Part shown: in pieces, positions 12,030-25,392 of the stretch | How the letters are laid out: each line of letters begins with the position of its first letter | How positions within the stretch are numbered: position 1 is the stretch's first letter | NCBI GenBank assembly: GCA_963920635.1 | Contig: OY987302.1 | Location: 31,037,278-31,101,277, forward strand | Source of the DNA: Pseudeuparius sepicola | Taxonomy: Eukaryota; Arthropoda; Insecta; Coleoptera; Anthribidae | Direction of reading: 5' to 3' | DNA length: 64,000 nt | Position numbers and translations under genes: made by a program | Notes under the pieces: generated by a model | Database searches by the model: none | Told to the model about the DNA's origin: nothing | The model's input: the letters and a program-made list of their open reading frames with translations, nothing else

Positions 12030-15000
12030 TAATAATAACACGAACATCTACAACATGGGAGCCAAACGAGAACTAGAGTTCCACCCACCGAAGGTGCTGC
12101 GCGGGAACTTCAGCCAGCGTTCACACAGGCGGGATTACAACGACGACGCATGAAATGGACTGTGTCCATGAATGAATCGATTATGCGTATTTTTTACAGG
12201 GTGACAAACTTAGGACAAGAGATGATCGGCTACCGACAACAAATGCATGCCGAGTTCTGCAGGGAGTTTCCACACATGCAAGTGTCTGAACAAAGAGTGT
12301 CAGATCAGTATCGAACTATTCTAAGAAATAACCGAATTCCAGAAACGCGACTTAACGCTATCAAACGGGAGGTTGAGCTAGAGATCCACGGCGTGCACAT
12401 AGACATAGATGACAACAACAACAATGGGGAATTTCAAGAGCCTGGACAACAACTAGAAGCCGAAACGGTAGAACCAACAACCGAGAGTCTGGAATCGGTT
12501 AACGAAGAACACTTTGAAGGCTTAAACACACATATGAGAAAGGCAGTATTGCGATACGAAGGCACAGACCCACTGAGCAGGCCACCGCTACCAAGATTAA
12601 ATTCTTCCAGGAAACTTGCGATCGTGCTCGATCTTATGAACACAAGAATTTTACCAAACTATGTTTCAGTGACACCAACATTAGAACGTATGCACATGTT
12701 AATCTACTGTGCCGCAACGGCAATCACCACTGTAATGGGTGCCAAGATCCGGACGGCCCAACAGTTGAATCGTGTAAGAAAAGAACCACGAATGGCTCAA
12801 TGGGAAATGCGACTGAATCGGAAGATCGAAAGTCTCCGTAAAGACATAGGACAAGTGACGGAATATATCAGAGGAGTTAGAACTAGAAGGATTCAGAGGG
12901 CGGTGCAGGCAATAATGAGCCGCACCCAAATGAATTCTCAGCAATGAAGTCTTGCTCGATCCTCTGAAAATGCCATTGTTTCTTACACAGGGTGCAACCT
13001 ACCTGTTACCAAAAGACCAGCGGAATACGGATAACCCTGCCAAGTACCGCCCAATAACCTGCTTGCCTACGCTGTACAAGATAATCACATCTTGCCTTAC
13101 GCAGCGAATATATGCTCACTGCGAGCGGAACAACATCATTGCAATGCAGCAGAAGGGCTGCTCGAAGGGCGCAATGGGATGCAAAGATCAACTCGTCATA
13201 GACTCTGTCATCTGCAACCAGGCTCATTCCAAGCAACGAAACCTCCACATGGCTTATGTGGACTACAAAAAAGCATTTGATTCCGTACCTCACGACTGGC
13301 TCACAGGTATAAAATAGATCATCATACAGTTTCCTTTTTCGAACACGTTATGACAACCTGGCGCACTAAGATACAACTCAGAACCGCAAACAGTAACATC
13401 GAGACCGACACAATCAACATCCGAAGAGGGATTTTCCAAGGAGATTCACTCAGTCCACTGTGGTTCTGCATGGCGATGAAGCCTCTATCACATCGGTTGA
13501 ACTCTACAAAATATGGCTTCGCTATCAAAAGCAACAACGCAGAAGCGATCAAGTTGAATCACCTATTATATATGGATGATTTAAAACTGATCGCCGCAAC
13601 CAAAAACCAACTAACGCAAATGCTTAAAATTGTAGAGGAGTTCTCCAGGGACATCGGAATGCTGTTTGGACTGGACAAGTGCCGCATCCTTAATATCATC
13701 CGGGGAAAGCTCGAACAAAGCGCACACGAGATGCAGGACGGCCAGGAGATCGAAGCAATGAGCATGGGAGATACATACAAGTACCTCGGGATGAAACAAG
13801 CTCAAAGGATAGACCATCGAACAATGAAGATCGATTTAAGGAACAATGAAGACTGATTTAACGAATGAATTCATCAAGATAGTAAGACAAGTAGTGCGAA
13901 CTGATCTTAACAGCAGGAATTTGTTTAAGGCCCTGAACACGTATGCGTGCTCTGTACTCAGCTATTCGTTCGGAATAGTGAATTGGACCAACACGGACAT
14001 CAACAACGAAAAGTTAGGACACTACTGACAAAAGCTCATAAACATCATCCCCGTAGCGCCGTAGAAAGAACAACTCTGCCACGTCAACTGGGAGGAAGAG
14101 GATTGGCAGATCTCAGCAAGCAATTATTTCTACAGGCAGGCCAACAGCTCCACACTACATAGGGCTATATGCGGAGCAGACGTCTCAACACCGCTACGTC
14201 TGACGGAACACGAGCGTCAAAATCATCACCGAACCGACAACGATAAACTACAGAGGTGGTTAGGGAAGCCGCTGCACGGGAGGCATCCTAATGAGGTTAA
14301 CCAGGAACATGTCGACAAGTTAGCGTCGAACTATTGGCTGACCTCGGGACGAATGTTCCCGAGACGGAAGGCTTCCTACTGGCCATACAAGATCAGGTTA
14401 TACCAACTCGCAACTACCTAAAATTCATTGTAGGAGATGCATCGGTAGTGGATGGCAGATGCAGATACGGGTGCCCAACTTCAGAAACAATCCAGCACAT
14501 AACAGGAGGATGTAAGATGTTCGCATCAATGGAATATAAGGAACGACACGATTCGGTTGCCAAGATCTTGCACCAGGCACTGGCGGAAAAACTTCTGCTT
14601 GTGCAGGCAGAGAGGATCCCATATTACAGCTACACAACGGAGCCTGTTCTTGAGAACAGCAACTACAAGATGTACTGGGATCGTATAGTTCTGACTGATC
14701 AACGAGTTGCCCATAACAGACCGGACCTTATAATAGTTGATAAAATTTCTAGGAAGACAACTCTGATTGATGTGGCCATCCCGAACAACAACAACCTGCG
14801 TGTGAAGCAAGTCGAGAAGATCGCGAAGTACAGAGACTTAGAAGAACGAATTAGAAGGCAATGGGAAATGGAGAACGTTCAGACGATTCCAATCATCATG
14901 TCAACAACTGGTGTTATACCAAAAAGTTTGCTGAGGAACATCAAGGAGCTGGGTCTAACTGATAGTCTTTACAGGTCCATGCAGAAAGCGGTACTACTTG

Positions 15001-15210
15001 CGACAGCCCGAACCGTCAGGAAATTCATGGGGAGTGCAGGAACGTCCAACAACATCAATGTCACCTAAGGCCCGATAACATGGCAAGGGTCTCGTCCGAG
15101 CCAGATCCTTTTGGTATCCGGGATACCCGGGATCTGAGTGAATGTTCCCCGTAGAGGGAGTGCGAATGCCTTTTGGCTAAGTCGAGATAATAAGAATAAT
15201 AATAATAATT
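12030..15210 (+). mobile_element. Dong/R4-like non-LTR retrotransposon, damaged
   Basis: The element lies between an (AAT)n run at about 12018-12036 and another at about 15188-15208. Dong-type elements are known to insert into TAA repeats, which fits. The coding content is N-terminal domain, reverse transcriptase, CCHC motif and restriction-like endonuclease, the order seen in R2/R4-type elements. It sits beside the gag of an older gypsy element (15233-16456, minus), probably inside it. 3' UTR-like sequence occupies 15069-15187. Confidence 0.75.
12150..15068 (+). pseudogene. R2/R4-type reverse transcriptase-endonuclease, frameshifted
   Basis: Pieces of one long ORF in several frames. 12150-12947: N-terminal region. 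12952-13317: RT blocks with LLPKDQRNTDNPAKYRPITC and AYVDYKKAFDSVPH. 13350-13856: GIFQGDSLSPLWF and the catalytic YMDD. 13846-14160: thumb region in two frames. 14334-15068: a CCHC motif CRYGCPTSETIQHITGGC followed by the restriction-like endonuclease signature PDLIIVD...LIDVAIP. The first RT blocks seem to be missing around 12950, where the N-terminal part jumps directly to YLLPK. The break at 12950, the stop near 13317 and the frame changes near 13856 and 14030-14330 make the copy inactive. Such enzymes nick a target site and copy RNA into it. Confidence 0.85.
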
Positions 15211-15232
15211 CTCACCCTCACAATACTCCAAA

Positions 15233-16456
15233 CTAGGAGTATTGGTGGGTGAGTTCGGCCTGGTCGTAGTTAATTCTGCGGTTTTTGTCAGCGTCGCCAC
15301 AGGTTTGAAAACTGGGCGACGCGGGATCCGTTTCCCGGGCAAGAGCAGTCTCTGGACAGGATGTCGGGTTGTCCGCACCGCGAGCAGAATAGCTTCCTTG
15401 GTCGGTTGCACTCGGAGCGGAAGTGTCCCGGTTCTCCGCGTCGGAAACATATATTTCTGGGAGTTTCGGCGGCCGGTGGAGAGTTTCGGGCAGTTGTCTT
15501 GACGGGCGGGCTGCGTTGAGCTCGATCGGGCCCGTGTGATGGAGGGGTATGAGCGGGTCGGCCATAATACTCTCGTTCGTTAGCTTTAATTACCTCAAAG
15601 CGCTTAGCGGCGGATAGCAGAGAATTCAGGTCGGTGGCTTCTAATGGTTGGATGTAGTAGTGGTATTCGGGCAGTAGGTTACGGTAAATCCAGTTCAATT
15701 GTTCTTCTGGTGTTAGCCTCCCATGTCGCCTCATTAAGGTCTGTAGGCTGACGGCATATTCTGCAGCGGTTTCCTCGGGACCTTGTCGGCGCCGACTAAT
15801 CTGGCCTTGTAGGTCTTCCTCGTATACGTTCCTGGGAAATAATATAGTCGGAACTGTTCAATAAAGTCCTTCCAGGTAGTACAGTTATGTCGTATATTTC
15901 GGTACCACAAGGAGGCTGACCCTTTTAACAGTAAAGGTAGGTGAGGCAGTAGGCGATCGCATTGTATGCATTCCGATTCGCAGATCTCTTCGAGGCTCTC
16001 CAAAAACTCCACGGGATCATTCCGACCATTGAAGTTAATACTCCATCGTAGTACATCGATTTTAGTGTACACAGGGGCCGGGATACTCGGGGTATCCAGG
16101 GTGGCCGGTTGGGGTATCGCTGCGGAGAATTGAAAACCAGCTGTCAGTTCTTGGGGCTGGGGCGAGATATTGCTATCTCGGATGAGTTTTATTAGTCGGC
16201 GTCGTCTTTCGTCTACTGTGCCAGCAGTAATCTGTCCATATTTCGTCAGTTCGGTATCCAGTTCCTCCTTCCTGAGGTTATATACCCATCCTACCCGACT
16301 GTCGGTTCTGGTTGGCGTAGTGACGGTAATAGCAGGTGTGGCGGTGGTGGTAGTAATGATAGGCGTGATAATGGTGGCTGTGATGACGGCAGTGACAGTA
16401 GTAGTAGGTGCGGTAGTGGTGATTATCGGAACGAGTGCCTGTTCTAAGTTGGGCAT
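15233..16456 (-). pseudogene. Gypsy-type Gag with two zinc knuckles, frameshifted
   Basis: 15734-16456 encodes a Thr/Ile-rich N-terminus, then a SAP-like stretch (LRKEELDTELTKYG) and a capsid-like domain (WSINFNGRNDPVEFLESLEE, LLLKGSASLWYRN). 15288-15734, in another frame, continues with LTPEEQLNWIYRNLLPEY and two CCHC knuckles, CFRRGEPGHFRSEC and CSRCGQPDILSRDC; a third piece reaches 15233. The gene is broken by frame changes near 15735 and 15300. No protease or polymerase follows because the Dong-like element begins just downstream. Gag proteins assemble the retrotransposon particle and bind its RNA. Confidence 0.85.
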
Positions 16457-17075
16457 AGTGGTATCTCGAAGGTAGTGGTCGGTTAGATGTTGGTAATGTG
16501 CGTAAGCGGTTGCTTACCCTCGGAATCCTATGGTTCGATATGTCACACGGACAAATCCGGAAAATTCGGAAAATTTTCGGAAAATTCCTCAGTTGTTGGG
16601 TCCAGCGACGTCAGGAAGGTCAAGCGCACAGGAAATTTTTGTTCTGCCAATGATGATTCGTCTGTGGCAGACCTATTTTCACAACCGGGGGTGGAAATGT
16701 AAATTTGACAGTGGAATCATCTTTAGTGGCCCCGAGAACCTATGAAATGAGGTGTCACTTGCCTGGCCTTTTTGGCCCAACGAAGATCTGTCAATTTGAC
16801 AGAAATGTCAAATTTTACCGCTCCCCCAGGTGATACTTGAAAATTGCTCCCTAAAGCCGGTAGACGCGGTTTTTCCACTCCGACGGTTCAGATTTCGGTG
16901 AAAACCCAGTCGGGCAGTGACGTCATCAATTCGGTACTCCTTGTAACGGCTTCCTTGCCTTTTGTTTTGCGGAAACGAGGTGTTACTCGGTAGGTATCGG
17001 TTCAGAATCTTACGGTCTGACAGATTTCTCCCCTGCTTCCCTTGGCTCTATGTCCCTGCTCGGTGTCGCCAATTT
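16457..17075 (-). other. Gypsy leader region, includes possible primer-binding site
   Basis: Lies between the gag start and the probable LTR. On the minus strand the LTR end is followed within a few bases by TGGCGACACCGAGCAGGGAC (about 17053-17072), which begins TGG as a primer-binding site should. I could not match it fully to a specific tRNA. No coding potential is seen. Confidence 0.4.
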
Positions 17076-18058
17076 TGTAGCGATGTTTCGGGCCTTAGGT
17101 GTTATCTTAGCCTCTTTTCTTATCGTCTTCTTGCTCAGGCGCCAGGAGTGGTACTCGTGCGGTCCAGAATTGTTCGAGCCAGGGAAGTTTGCAGGGGGGG
17201 GGGTGAAATCAAACCAGCAGTTCACCAAATTAATTATCCTATTTATTATTATTACCCCAAACTATGTACACGAAAATAAATAAAATAAATGAAGTAAATA
17301 AATTAAACAATTCTTAAAACTAAGACTAAGACGGCACCCGGGCTTCGACGGACGGCCACAAACTCTGAAATGAAATCGAAATCAGTACGTATTAGATAAT
17401 CATGCCGGATTCGCAGGGCCTAGAATAAAATAATTAGCATATAGCAGACTGGGGAGAGTAGCAGTATATGTCCTACGGGAACGGCACCGGTGTCAGCTAC
17501 AGAGGCAAGCCTAGAGTTCTATTGGCAAAATGTTATTTAGCGGAGCAAATACGGATCTGTATGGCTGGATAGGGCAGTCTCGCTACTCTATAGCGGTGCT
17601 CTCCCAGCAGCGGTCGGCTATTTGGCACTACCCGAGCAAGGGTCGGATTTATCGGCTCGGTGTTGCTTGATAGTTCCTTCAAATATCTAACGGCTTTTTC
17701 CAGCAGCGGTCCGGCGGATAGAAATTCGGCCTATAATATGACAACCCGTCAAATATCGAACGGTGTCGGTCTTTTCTACCTGGTATGTGGAAGACACTCG
17801 ATGGGATTTTCGAACGCGCATTTATTACCAGCAGACTGGGACCCGGCGGTGAGATACCGGCTCCCAGCGCCATCTATCGGCGGTTTGGGCGGACCAGGCG
17901 GGCCAAGCGGGCCCGCGAATAATAATGACGATGGGGCCTACTGTTAGACTAGTCCTCGGCGGTAAGATGTAGTCGGAAAATCGGGGAGAAAAGCGTGGTA
18001 ACTTTGTTAAAGACTGTGATTGATGGAAAAAGAAGAAAAGCGCAGTAACTTCGTTACA
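17076..18058 (-). repeat. Probable 5' LTR of the gypsy element
   Basis: On the plus strand it runs from TGTAGCGATG to CGTTACA, i.e. TG...CA ends, next to a TGG-type primer site and in the right orientation for the gag at 15233-16456. The right-hand limit is a guess from the terminal dinucleotide. No second LTR is present to confirm it. Confidence 0.4.
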
Positions 18059-18404
18059 ATATCAACGCTAATAGTGAGCCAGGCAACCACATATATACCA
18101 CGATGTCAAAGGTGCCTACATACTATTTTAAGAATGATCCCCCATTTTTTTTAAGCCACGCCCCACCCAGCTCTCAAACAAGGTCCTTTTCCATAACCTA
18201 AAAATTTTATTGGTCCTCACTCCATAAGCTCTTCCTTAACCTATAAATTTGATTGTTTCCCATTCCACTTGCTTTGCACTAAATTAAAATCCCCACTTTT
18301 CAATTATTTTCCCAATTTCTAAAGACCCTGCTATTCTCCAGGTAAATAAAATTAATGCCACAGAATACTTCCTCATGTTCCTCTCCCTATATCAAATATC
18401 TATA

Positions 18405-18891
18405 TAGTGACCGGCAGAAAGTTGGACACAAATGAAAAACTTTTTTATTATTAATTTCTCAGAAAATTTTAATCTTGATAAAAGTTGGTGCATCATTTCA
18501 AACTCAAAACGCACACATCAAAATTTAAATATTTTTTTTAGATACGAGGTAGATTCAAAAATGTCAAAATAATTCAAGAGTAAAGTACCCTCATTTTTTA
18601 AAATACGGTAAAAAGTTACTTACAAAAGTTGTTTGAAATCAAAGGTGGATGTCAGATTTAAAGTCACAGCCACCTAGTCAAAAAAATAAATTTAACTTTT
18701 TTTCTATTTTTTCGACCACACTGTGTATTACAAAAAAAAACAAAATACCGCAAGCGCAACTTATCGTCGGATAACACATGAATTTGCTACTAAACTTTAA
18801 TGTTGTTCGATTAACAGCTAGAAATTTAAATTAATCGAAATCAGAATTTAAAAATATTTAATTTTTGTGTCCAACTTTCTGCCGGTCCCTG
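18405..18891. mobile_element. Tc1/mariner-like MITE
   Basis: A 487-bp segment flanked by TA. Its ends are inverted repeats containing ACCGGCAGAAAGTTGGACAC. The right end reads CAGGGACCGG and the left TAGTGACCGG when oriented the same way. No coding capacity. Confidence 0.75.
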
Positions 18892-20260
18892 TAGATATCT
18901 CTATCTCCAAGTTAATTAGTATTAATTATTTTTAAAATAGAAATAAGTATAGTTTAATAATATTTAACCACATCGGTAAGAAAGAAATAGATATGCAGTA
19001 TCAAACAAAAACCGAAATAAACTAAATTTGAAAAAATATATTCAAATCATCTCCTAGTTTAGACAGTTAAACAATCGTTTTAAATATTAATCACACTCTA
19101 TTAAACAACTGTATAATGTAATTGAGTTTCTAATTTCTAAAGTATTTTAAAAACAAGTATCGTTTGATTAAGAAAAACATCTTTTCCGCATTTTTTCCTA
19201 TACCTATGCATTGACAAATCTACACATAGACTGTCAGAACCATTGTTGAAATTTCCACGAGGAAATTTTTTCAACTTTTTTCAAATAAGGAAATTTAAAA
19301 TCAAAGCTTTACTTTTTAATATACCCGGTATCCAAATAGGTGAGAAGTTATTTGACTTGTGATGATTGTTTTAAAAACCCAAGTATAAAGTAGGTATAGT
19401 TAAATAATATTTAAACAGTACATACATCCTGGAACCTATACACCTATCTAGGCATGCAATCTAAGCTAAAACCACACAGAAAAATACATTCTCTTTGTTG
19501 TTTGTTATTTTTTCGTATCTGTTATGGCTTCCTAAAAATTTGTTTTTTTATTTGTTTTAGAATATGATTATGCTTTATACATAATAAATATCAAAAGAGA
19601 AAAGTCTTAGCTGCAACAACTTTTTTCAATAAGAAAATCCAATAATCTATCTAGGTGGGTATGTACGTAGTCTAAGGTAAGACCTAACATACACAAAAAA
19701 ATATCCTCTCAGCATTGTCCGTGTCTGCTATGATTTCACGACAAATTTTATTTTTTATTTGAGGATAATTATTATTACGCTATGAAAGTTAAAATATTTG
19801 CTTCCAACTTAGAAAATTCAAAATAAAAAATCATCTTTTCAAAAACTTTTTTTCAACAAGTAAATAGGATAATAAAAATTATTTTGTCATTTTACTTTGG
19901 ATAATTGTTTTAAAAACCAAAATATAGTTTAATAATATTTAAACATTACAAACATTCTGGAACCTATACAGATTTCTCTCTTAGGTACGCAAACTAAGCT
20001 AAAACCATACAGAAAAATACATTTTCTACATTGTTTTTTCGTAACTGTTATGGTTTCGTAAAAATTTGATTTTTTTAAATTTGTTTTAGAATAATAATAA
20101 TCTATCTAGGTGGGTATGTACGTAGTCTAAGATAAGACCTAACAAACAAAAATATACTCATCATTTTTCGTATATGTTATGGTTTCATAACAAATTTGAT
20201 TATTTTTGGATAGTTATTAAAATCAAAACACTTGCTTGATACGTAACGAAATTGAAAATA
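18892..20260. repeat. Degenerate repeated segments
   Basis: Blocks recur in the same orientation. CTGGAACCTATACA followed by AAGCTAAAACCA and CAGAAAAATACATT appears near 19430-19490 and 19970-20030. TCTATCTAGGTGGGTATGTA with GTAGTCTAAG appears near 19645 and 20100. This looks like an old duplication of about 450-550 bp units. Confidence 0.6.
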
Positions 20261-21680
20261 GAAAAATCCAAATAGATTGGGATGAATAACGGTCGAGATG
20301 CATTGAAATCCAAAGAGATCTGTAGCAGTTCATAAGCATGAACAAAAATTCTTGGAGTGCAACGAGACTGTAGACGTCTTACATTTTGCTAATAACAACC
20401 TGATTATGGAGCTATGGCAATTGAAAAGGACTCATGAAAACTTTCTGAGAAAATTAAGCATTAGATATAAAAATGTTAAAAATAAATTAAATACACAACA
20501 AAAGATCATCAAATTGTAATATTAGTATTAGATACATAAATATATATTTCTAGGTAATAAATATGTAGACACCAAATATTCTTGGCTATTATTAATTTTT
20601 ATATTTACGTCCGTGTTTGATATGTATTTTGTATTATGAATTTGATTAATTATTGAAGTTTCGATATTTTATTAACATGCCATTATTATAAGTGTATTTT
20701 AAATGTAAGTTGTAACGGAAATTTATGCTAATCTCCGTTACCACGATTTTTAATTTTGGCTCGTCCAATACACGGCGAGATATTTATTGAAGGCTAAATA
20801 AAAATCTCCGCACCACTATGCAACCATGTATACGCGAAAAGTTTCGTGCTGTAATTTTGCGAATTTGGTTTAATTAGTTGATATACAGGTACGTTATTGT
20901 CTATTATCTTAAAATAACATTAAATTAATCTTAACAGTTTCAAGCAATACTTATTTAGTGACAAAAAGGTATGTAACAAACCAACAGATTTTAAACCATA
21001 CAGAATTCTTGAAGAAGCGCGCCTAAGTTGACAGATGTATAACCTAACCATTGTGTTTTGTACCGGAACCCGTCAGTTCGCGGTTTATTTTATAAAGTTT
21101 TTCACCATAACTCGTCACTGACAGGGAATTTCGGGGCTTTTTCCTCTCTGTTCTTCAAGCGACTAGTTTCGGTTTCGGTAATCGGTGAGATTGTGCACTC
21201 TGATATTGTTTTATTTTTCGAATCATCTTTGATCATCGTGCCCAGTCTTCACCATTTTTGAGCGCTTTAGTGTGAAAATCTTCTTTGGCGATATAATTGA
21301 CCGTGCTGTGCTAATATTTTGGTATTATTTTCATGTAACCACCGTCGAGGGTCGTTGGGTTGGTTCTCGGCTAGTCTTGCCTGGTAGAGCGACAGGTGAC
21401 TGAGAAACGAGGTTTAAGGAGAGTTTTGGGTCCCCGCTACGGCTACACAGGAATCTGGGGTGAGTATTTTTTAAATATTTCGTAGAAATTTTGGCTTGGC
21501 CACCTTTATGAAAAATATCTCACCACCCAGATTCGCTGTTTCTTTGTGGACCCACAGCTGTCTTATAACCCTATTCCGTTAGATAATTTTGTTGTGATAT
21601 ATAGCACAACGTATTAAATCATAGCACACGGTGTTTGTTTTCTCGTTACTTACGAGTTATTTAGTTTTGCACTTTAGGAG
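20261..21680. other. No recognisable gene; possible noncoding exon near 21060-21460
   Basis: Mostly AT-rich. 21060-21460 is more GC-rich and ends in GGGGTGAGTATT, a good splice-donor context, so it could hold a first exon or a retroelement leader. No protein family is visible in it. Confidence 0.25.
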
Positions 21681-21936
21681 TGTCCTTTCACACTAAATCA
21701 GCTGAGTAGGTAAGGCGTGGGTTGGGAGACCCCCCTCCACTTTCCTCCTAGGCCCCGCCCCCTTTCCTGACGGCCAATCGTAGCTAAGCTCTGACGTCAT
21801 GGCGCCAAATTCAAACCGTGGGAGATAATGGTCCATCATCTCGAGATCTAACATCTCATCTCGTGGTCCAGCATCTCCAGCATCTCGCCTCATCTCGTGC
21901 TCTGACGTCATGGCGCGAAATTCTGAATATAAAAAA

Positions 21937-22008
21937 ATCCGCCAGGGTTCGAACCTGCGACCATCGGTTTATAAAATCGACGCTCCAACCAACTGAGCCA
22001 TCCACTCA
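21937..22008 (-). pseudogene. tRNA-like relic (Ile-TAT-like)
   Basis: On the minus strand there is an A-box-like TGGCTCAGTTGGTTGGAGC, an anticodon arm with loop TTTATAA (anticodon TAT) and one stem mismatch, and a B-box GGTTCGAACCC. The would-be acceptor ends do not pair, so this is a tRNA-derived relic or SINE head rather than a tRNA gene. A second B-box-like minus-strand motif, GGTTCGAATCCC, lies at about 24014-24030. Confidence 0.5.
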
Positions 22009-22059
22009 TTTGAAAATAATACTTTAAAATGGTGTAAACTAGATTCTCGGTGACGTCAC

Positions 22060-25000
22060 AGAATTAAGAATAAGCAAAATACAAGGTGTCTCAAAAGCAA
22101 CTGATACGTCAAAAATTATATACAGGGTGCGTTAAATCAAGGGAAAGTCAAAACAGCCTTAATAATTTCATCGCATCACAGATTTTTCTCGCAGAGGGCT
22201 GGACAACAAAAATATACAAGGTAGGTAAAAATAGTTGATATGCAAAAAAAAAATCATATACAGGGTGAGACAAAAATAAAAAAGGGCCTAATTTCAACAC
22301 GTAACGTCTCAGACTTAAGAATAAGTAAAATACGGGGTGAATGAGAAACTAAAGCAAAAAGTTCCTTAATAATTTTTCATTACAGATTTTTTCAATTAGT
22401 GTAAGTACAGGATGGACAACAAAAATATACAATGTGTGACAAATAAAAACAAAAGGCCTTTAATCTTCACGTGGCGTCTCAGAATCAAGAATAAGTAAAA
22501 TACAGCGTGTCTCAAAATTCAGTATTGTACAGTATAGAACAAAAACTAAAGCTAAAAGGGCGTTAATCTAAAGTCAAAAGGACCTTAACCGTTTTGTGAC
22601 GTCACAGATTTGTCTAAAATAGTACAGGGATGGACAACTAAAATATACAAGCTGGCATAAGAAAGCCAAAGAGGTCTTAATAATATCTAGGTACGATGAA
22701 AAACAAAGCCAAAGAGGCCTAATTTCACCACGCGGCGACGCAGATTTAATATGTATCTCAAAATTCAGACTGGGGCAATGGCTAAAAGGGTCTTAATCGA
22801 TGCCTGATTTTTCTCAAATAGGTGGACAACAAAAATATACAGGGTGGTCAAAACAGCTGATAAAGAAAAATCGTGTACACGGTGTGACAAAAGCCAAAAA
22901 GACCTAAATTCATCACATGGCGTATCATAATTATTAAGAACAAGTAAAATACAGGGTATCTCAAAGGAAACTGGTATGTCAAAAATTATAGACAGGATGC
23001 GTTAAATCACGGGTAAGTCAAAAATACCTTAATAATCTCATCACGTGGCGTCTCAGAATTAAGAACAAGTAACATACAGGGTATGGGAAAATTCATCTTT
23101 ATACAGGATAGGGCAAAAAACCAAAAGCTAAAAGGGCCTTACTCATATCAATACTTGCAAAAATTGTGTACTATGGTATTTGTCCGAATGATAAGATTAT
23201 TTTTTATATAGATTTGCCCGTGTTAGAATTTTTGAAGATATAAAACATAAATAATATTGTGGGTATAAAAAACATTTTTGTAATTTTAACCACACGTTTT
23301 TGGCGTTTTCACTGCGTTTTGACGTTTACGTGGCGGCATTTGGTGTTTACACGAAGTTTTGACGTATACACGGAGCTTGGCATTCAAACAGACGACAAAA
23401 ACCAATACCAAAACGGTCTTACGCGTCTCAAACAAAAAATATTCTATTGGTATAAGATTCGAACAACAGATTTAAGTTAAAACTACCAGCGCGAGACAAT
23501 CTACGTAATAAATTCCCAATCTCAAAACGGCCTTCTAACCACAGACGATTTCCCGCTTAATAACCTGAAAGTTAATAAAAAATTCGATGTAGGTACAGCG
23601 TGTATAAAAACCAAAAACCAAAAAGACGTTACTCCACGCGGAACTCCACAGATACCAAAAATTTCATTTTTCCTAAACGACGTGCAGACTTAGTCAAAAA
23701 GTATATTTAAAGAGAGGCAAAACTTTTCGCGAAATTATTTGTTATAAAAATTGGAATTATACCTATTATATGCATAAATCCATCGTGAAATAAGGTCAGC
23801 TACGAAAACGCTGGTCCGCCAACACCGGCCGCTGGTAATGGCATCTGTCATCATTTTTCCAACATACAGGGCAAATATTGCATCTTCAGCGAAATTCAAA
23901 AATAAAAAAATAGGTTGCGGGCATCGACACGGGCGGTTATCTACGTTTAGCAAAATAGGTGTCTAAATTCCCCACTTCTAAAATTAATAATTTCAGAAAT
24001 AAATAAAATGCGACACAGGGATTCGAACCTACGACCACTAGAGTTCACCGTTCCGACGTCAGAGTGTGACAAAAATTAAAAGGGCCTTAATAATTTCATC
24101 ACGTGACAGAACTAGGAATATAGGGTGTATTTTGATAAATTTTGATAAATTTTGATTTATGTACTTACAGGGTGTGACAAAAAGAAATCAAAGCGAAAAT
24201 GTCCTTAATAATTTAACCATGTGACATCGCTGAATTAATGGATCGTCTATATAAAAATTCATATACCGAGACAAAAACATATATACGAAAACCAAATGGT
24301 CTTTAATCGTGGCGTGACATTACAAAATTTTTCTCAGATGACGTAGACACACAGAAACTACTGATATATACAGATGAACTCAAAATATACTTACAAAAAA
24401 TTAAAAACGGAGCTACTAACGCAAGAACAAACTGTATACCAAACCCTCAGTCTCAAAACGACCTACAACCTGAACGAAAAAATCGCGGGTAAAAAAACCT
24501 TTTTATTAGGTATAAATGAATTTTGGAGAAATGGATCTAAATAAAATAATTAATTCTTCTACTACAAAACGACCGGCAAAAATCGTAAAATTGGTCAAGA
24601 TATTATGTAGGGTCATAAATCTTAATTCCTAGTAACAGAGTGTACAAAGTACCAAACAACAGTTATAATATTATAAAAATTAATTTACAGGGTACGTCAA
24701 AGACGGCGCAAACGGGAAAGCCAAAAGGGCCCCTAATAATTTCATCACGTCATCGAATCTTTCTCAGACTGTATAAGTACAAGGTGGACAACAAAATTCC
24801 TGGGTATGACAAAAGCCAAAAAGACCTAACTTCATCACGTGGTGTATCATAATTAATAAGGGAAATACAGGGTGTCTCAAAGGAAACTGTCAAAAATGTA
24901 TACAGAGTACTCAAAAAACTGTAAATACAGAGTGGATAAAACGTAAGAAAACCACATCTCATCACGTGACGTCACTGAATTTTTCAGACTGCGTACAGAC

Positions 25001-25060
25001 CGACCAAAACCAATACAAGGTATATCAAAAATTTATATACAGTGGGAATAAAAACACATA
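22060..25060. repeat. Complex degenerate satellite
   Basis: The region is built from loosely repeated modules: TACAGGGTGTCTCAAA, GGACAACAAAAATATAC, GACAAAAGCCAAAAGG, CCTTAATAATTTCATCACG and CAGAATTAAGAATAAGTAAA. They recur in a similar order every 150-300 bp with heavy divergence. CACGTG- and GACGTCA-type motifs recur inside them. Similar modules continue to the right of the Polinton (57180-57430). Small frames in it are not genes. Confidence 0.7.
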
Positions 25061-25276
25061 CAAAAATTCCGAACAATGGTATCTGCCCCAATAACTGAAC
25101 TACCAACGCAAACGCGAGTAAAAATTACTCATTTAGAAAAATAGATCCAAACAAAATTAATTGACGTTCTCTGTTGCATGCTACAAACCGGCCGGCACAA
25201 ACCGTAAAAATTGGACAAAATACTTACTTACTTAAAACTCGTAGTAAGAAAAGACTTTGAATATTTTTTCATAATA

Positions 25277-25282
25277 ATTACC
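25277..25282. repeat. Polinton target site duplication, left (ATTACC)
   Basis: ATTACC directly precedes the AG that starts the element, and the same six bases follow the terminal CT at 57036. Six-base duplications are the rule for Polintons. Confidence 0.93.
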
Positions 25283-25392
25283 AGTAGAGATACTAAGAGA
25301 GCACCAGACCAAACTTGTCGAAACCTGTCTGGTCTGGTACTCTCCTAGGTTTTGCCCGTCTCCCCACTCTCTCCCCACTCCTATTGAAACAG

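Noticed and set aside
17660..17947. 95-codon frame in the probable LTR
   Set aside because: Lies in the LTR-like segment, low-complexity Gly/Pro end, no recognisable domain.
21937..22008. Functional tRNA gene
   Set aside because: Acceptor stem does not pair and the anticodon stem has a mismatch; kept only as a relic.
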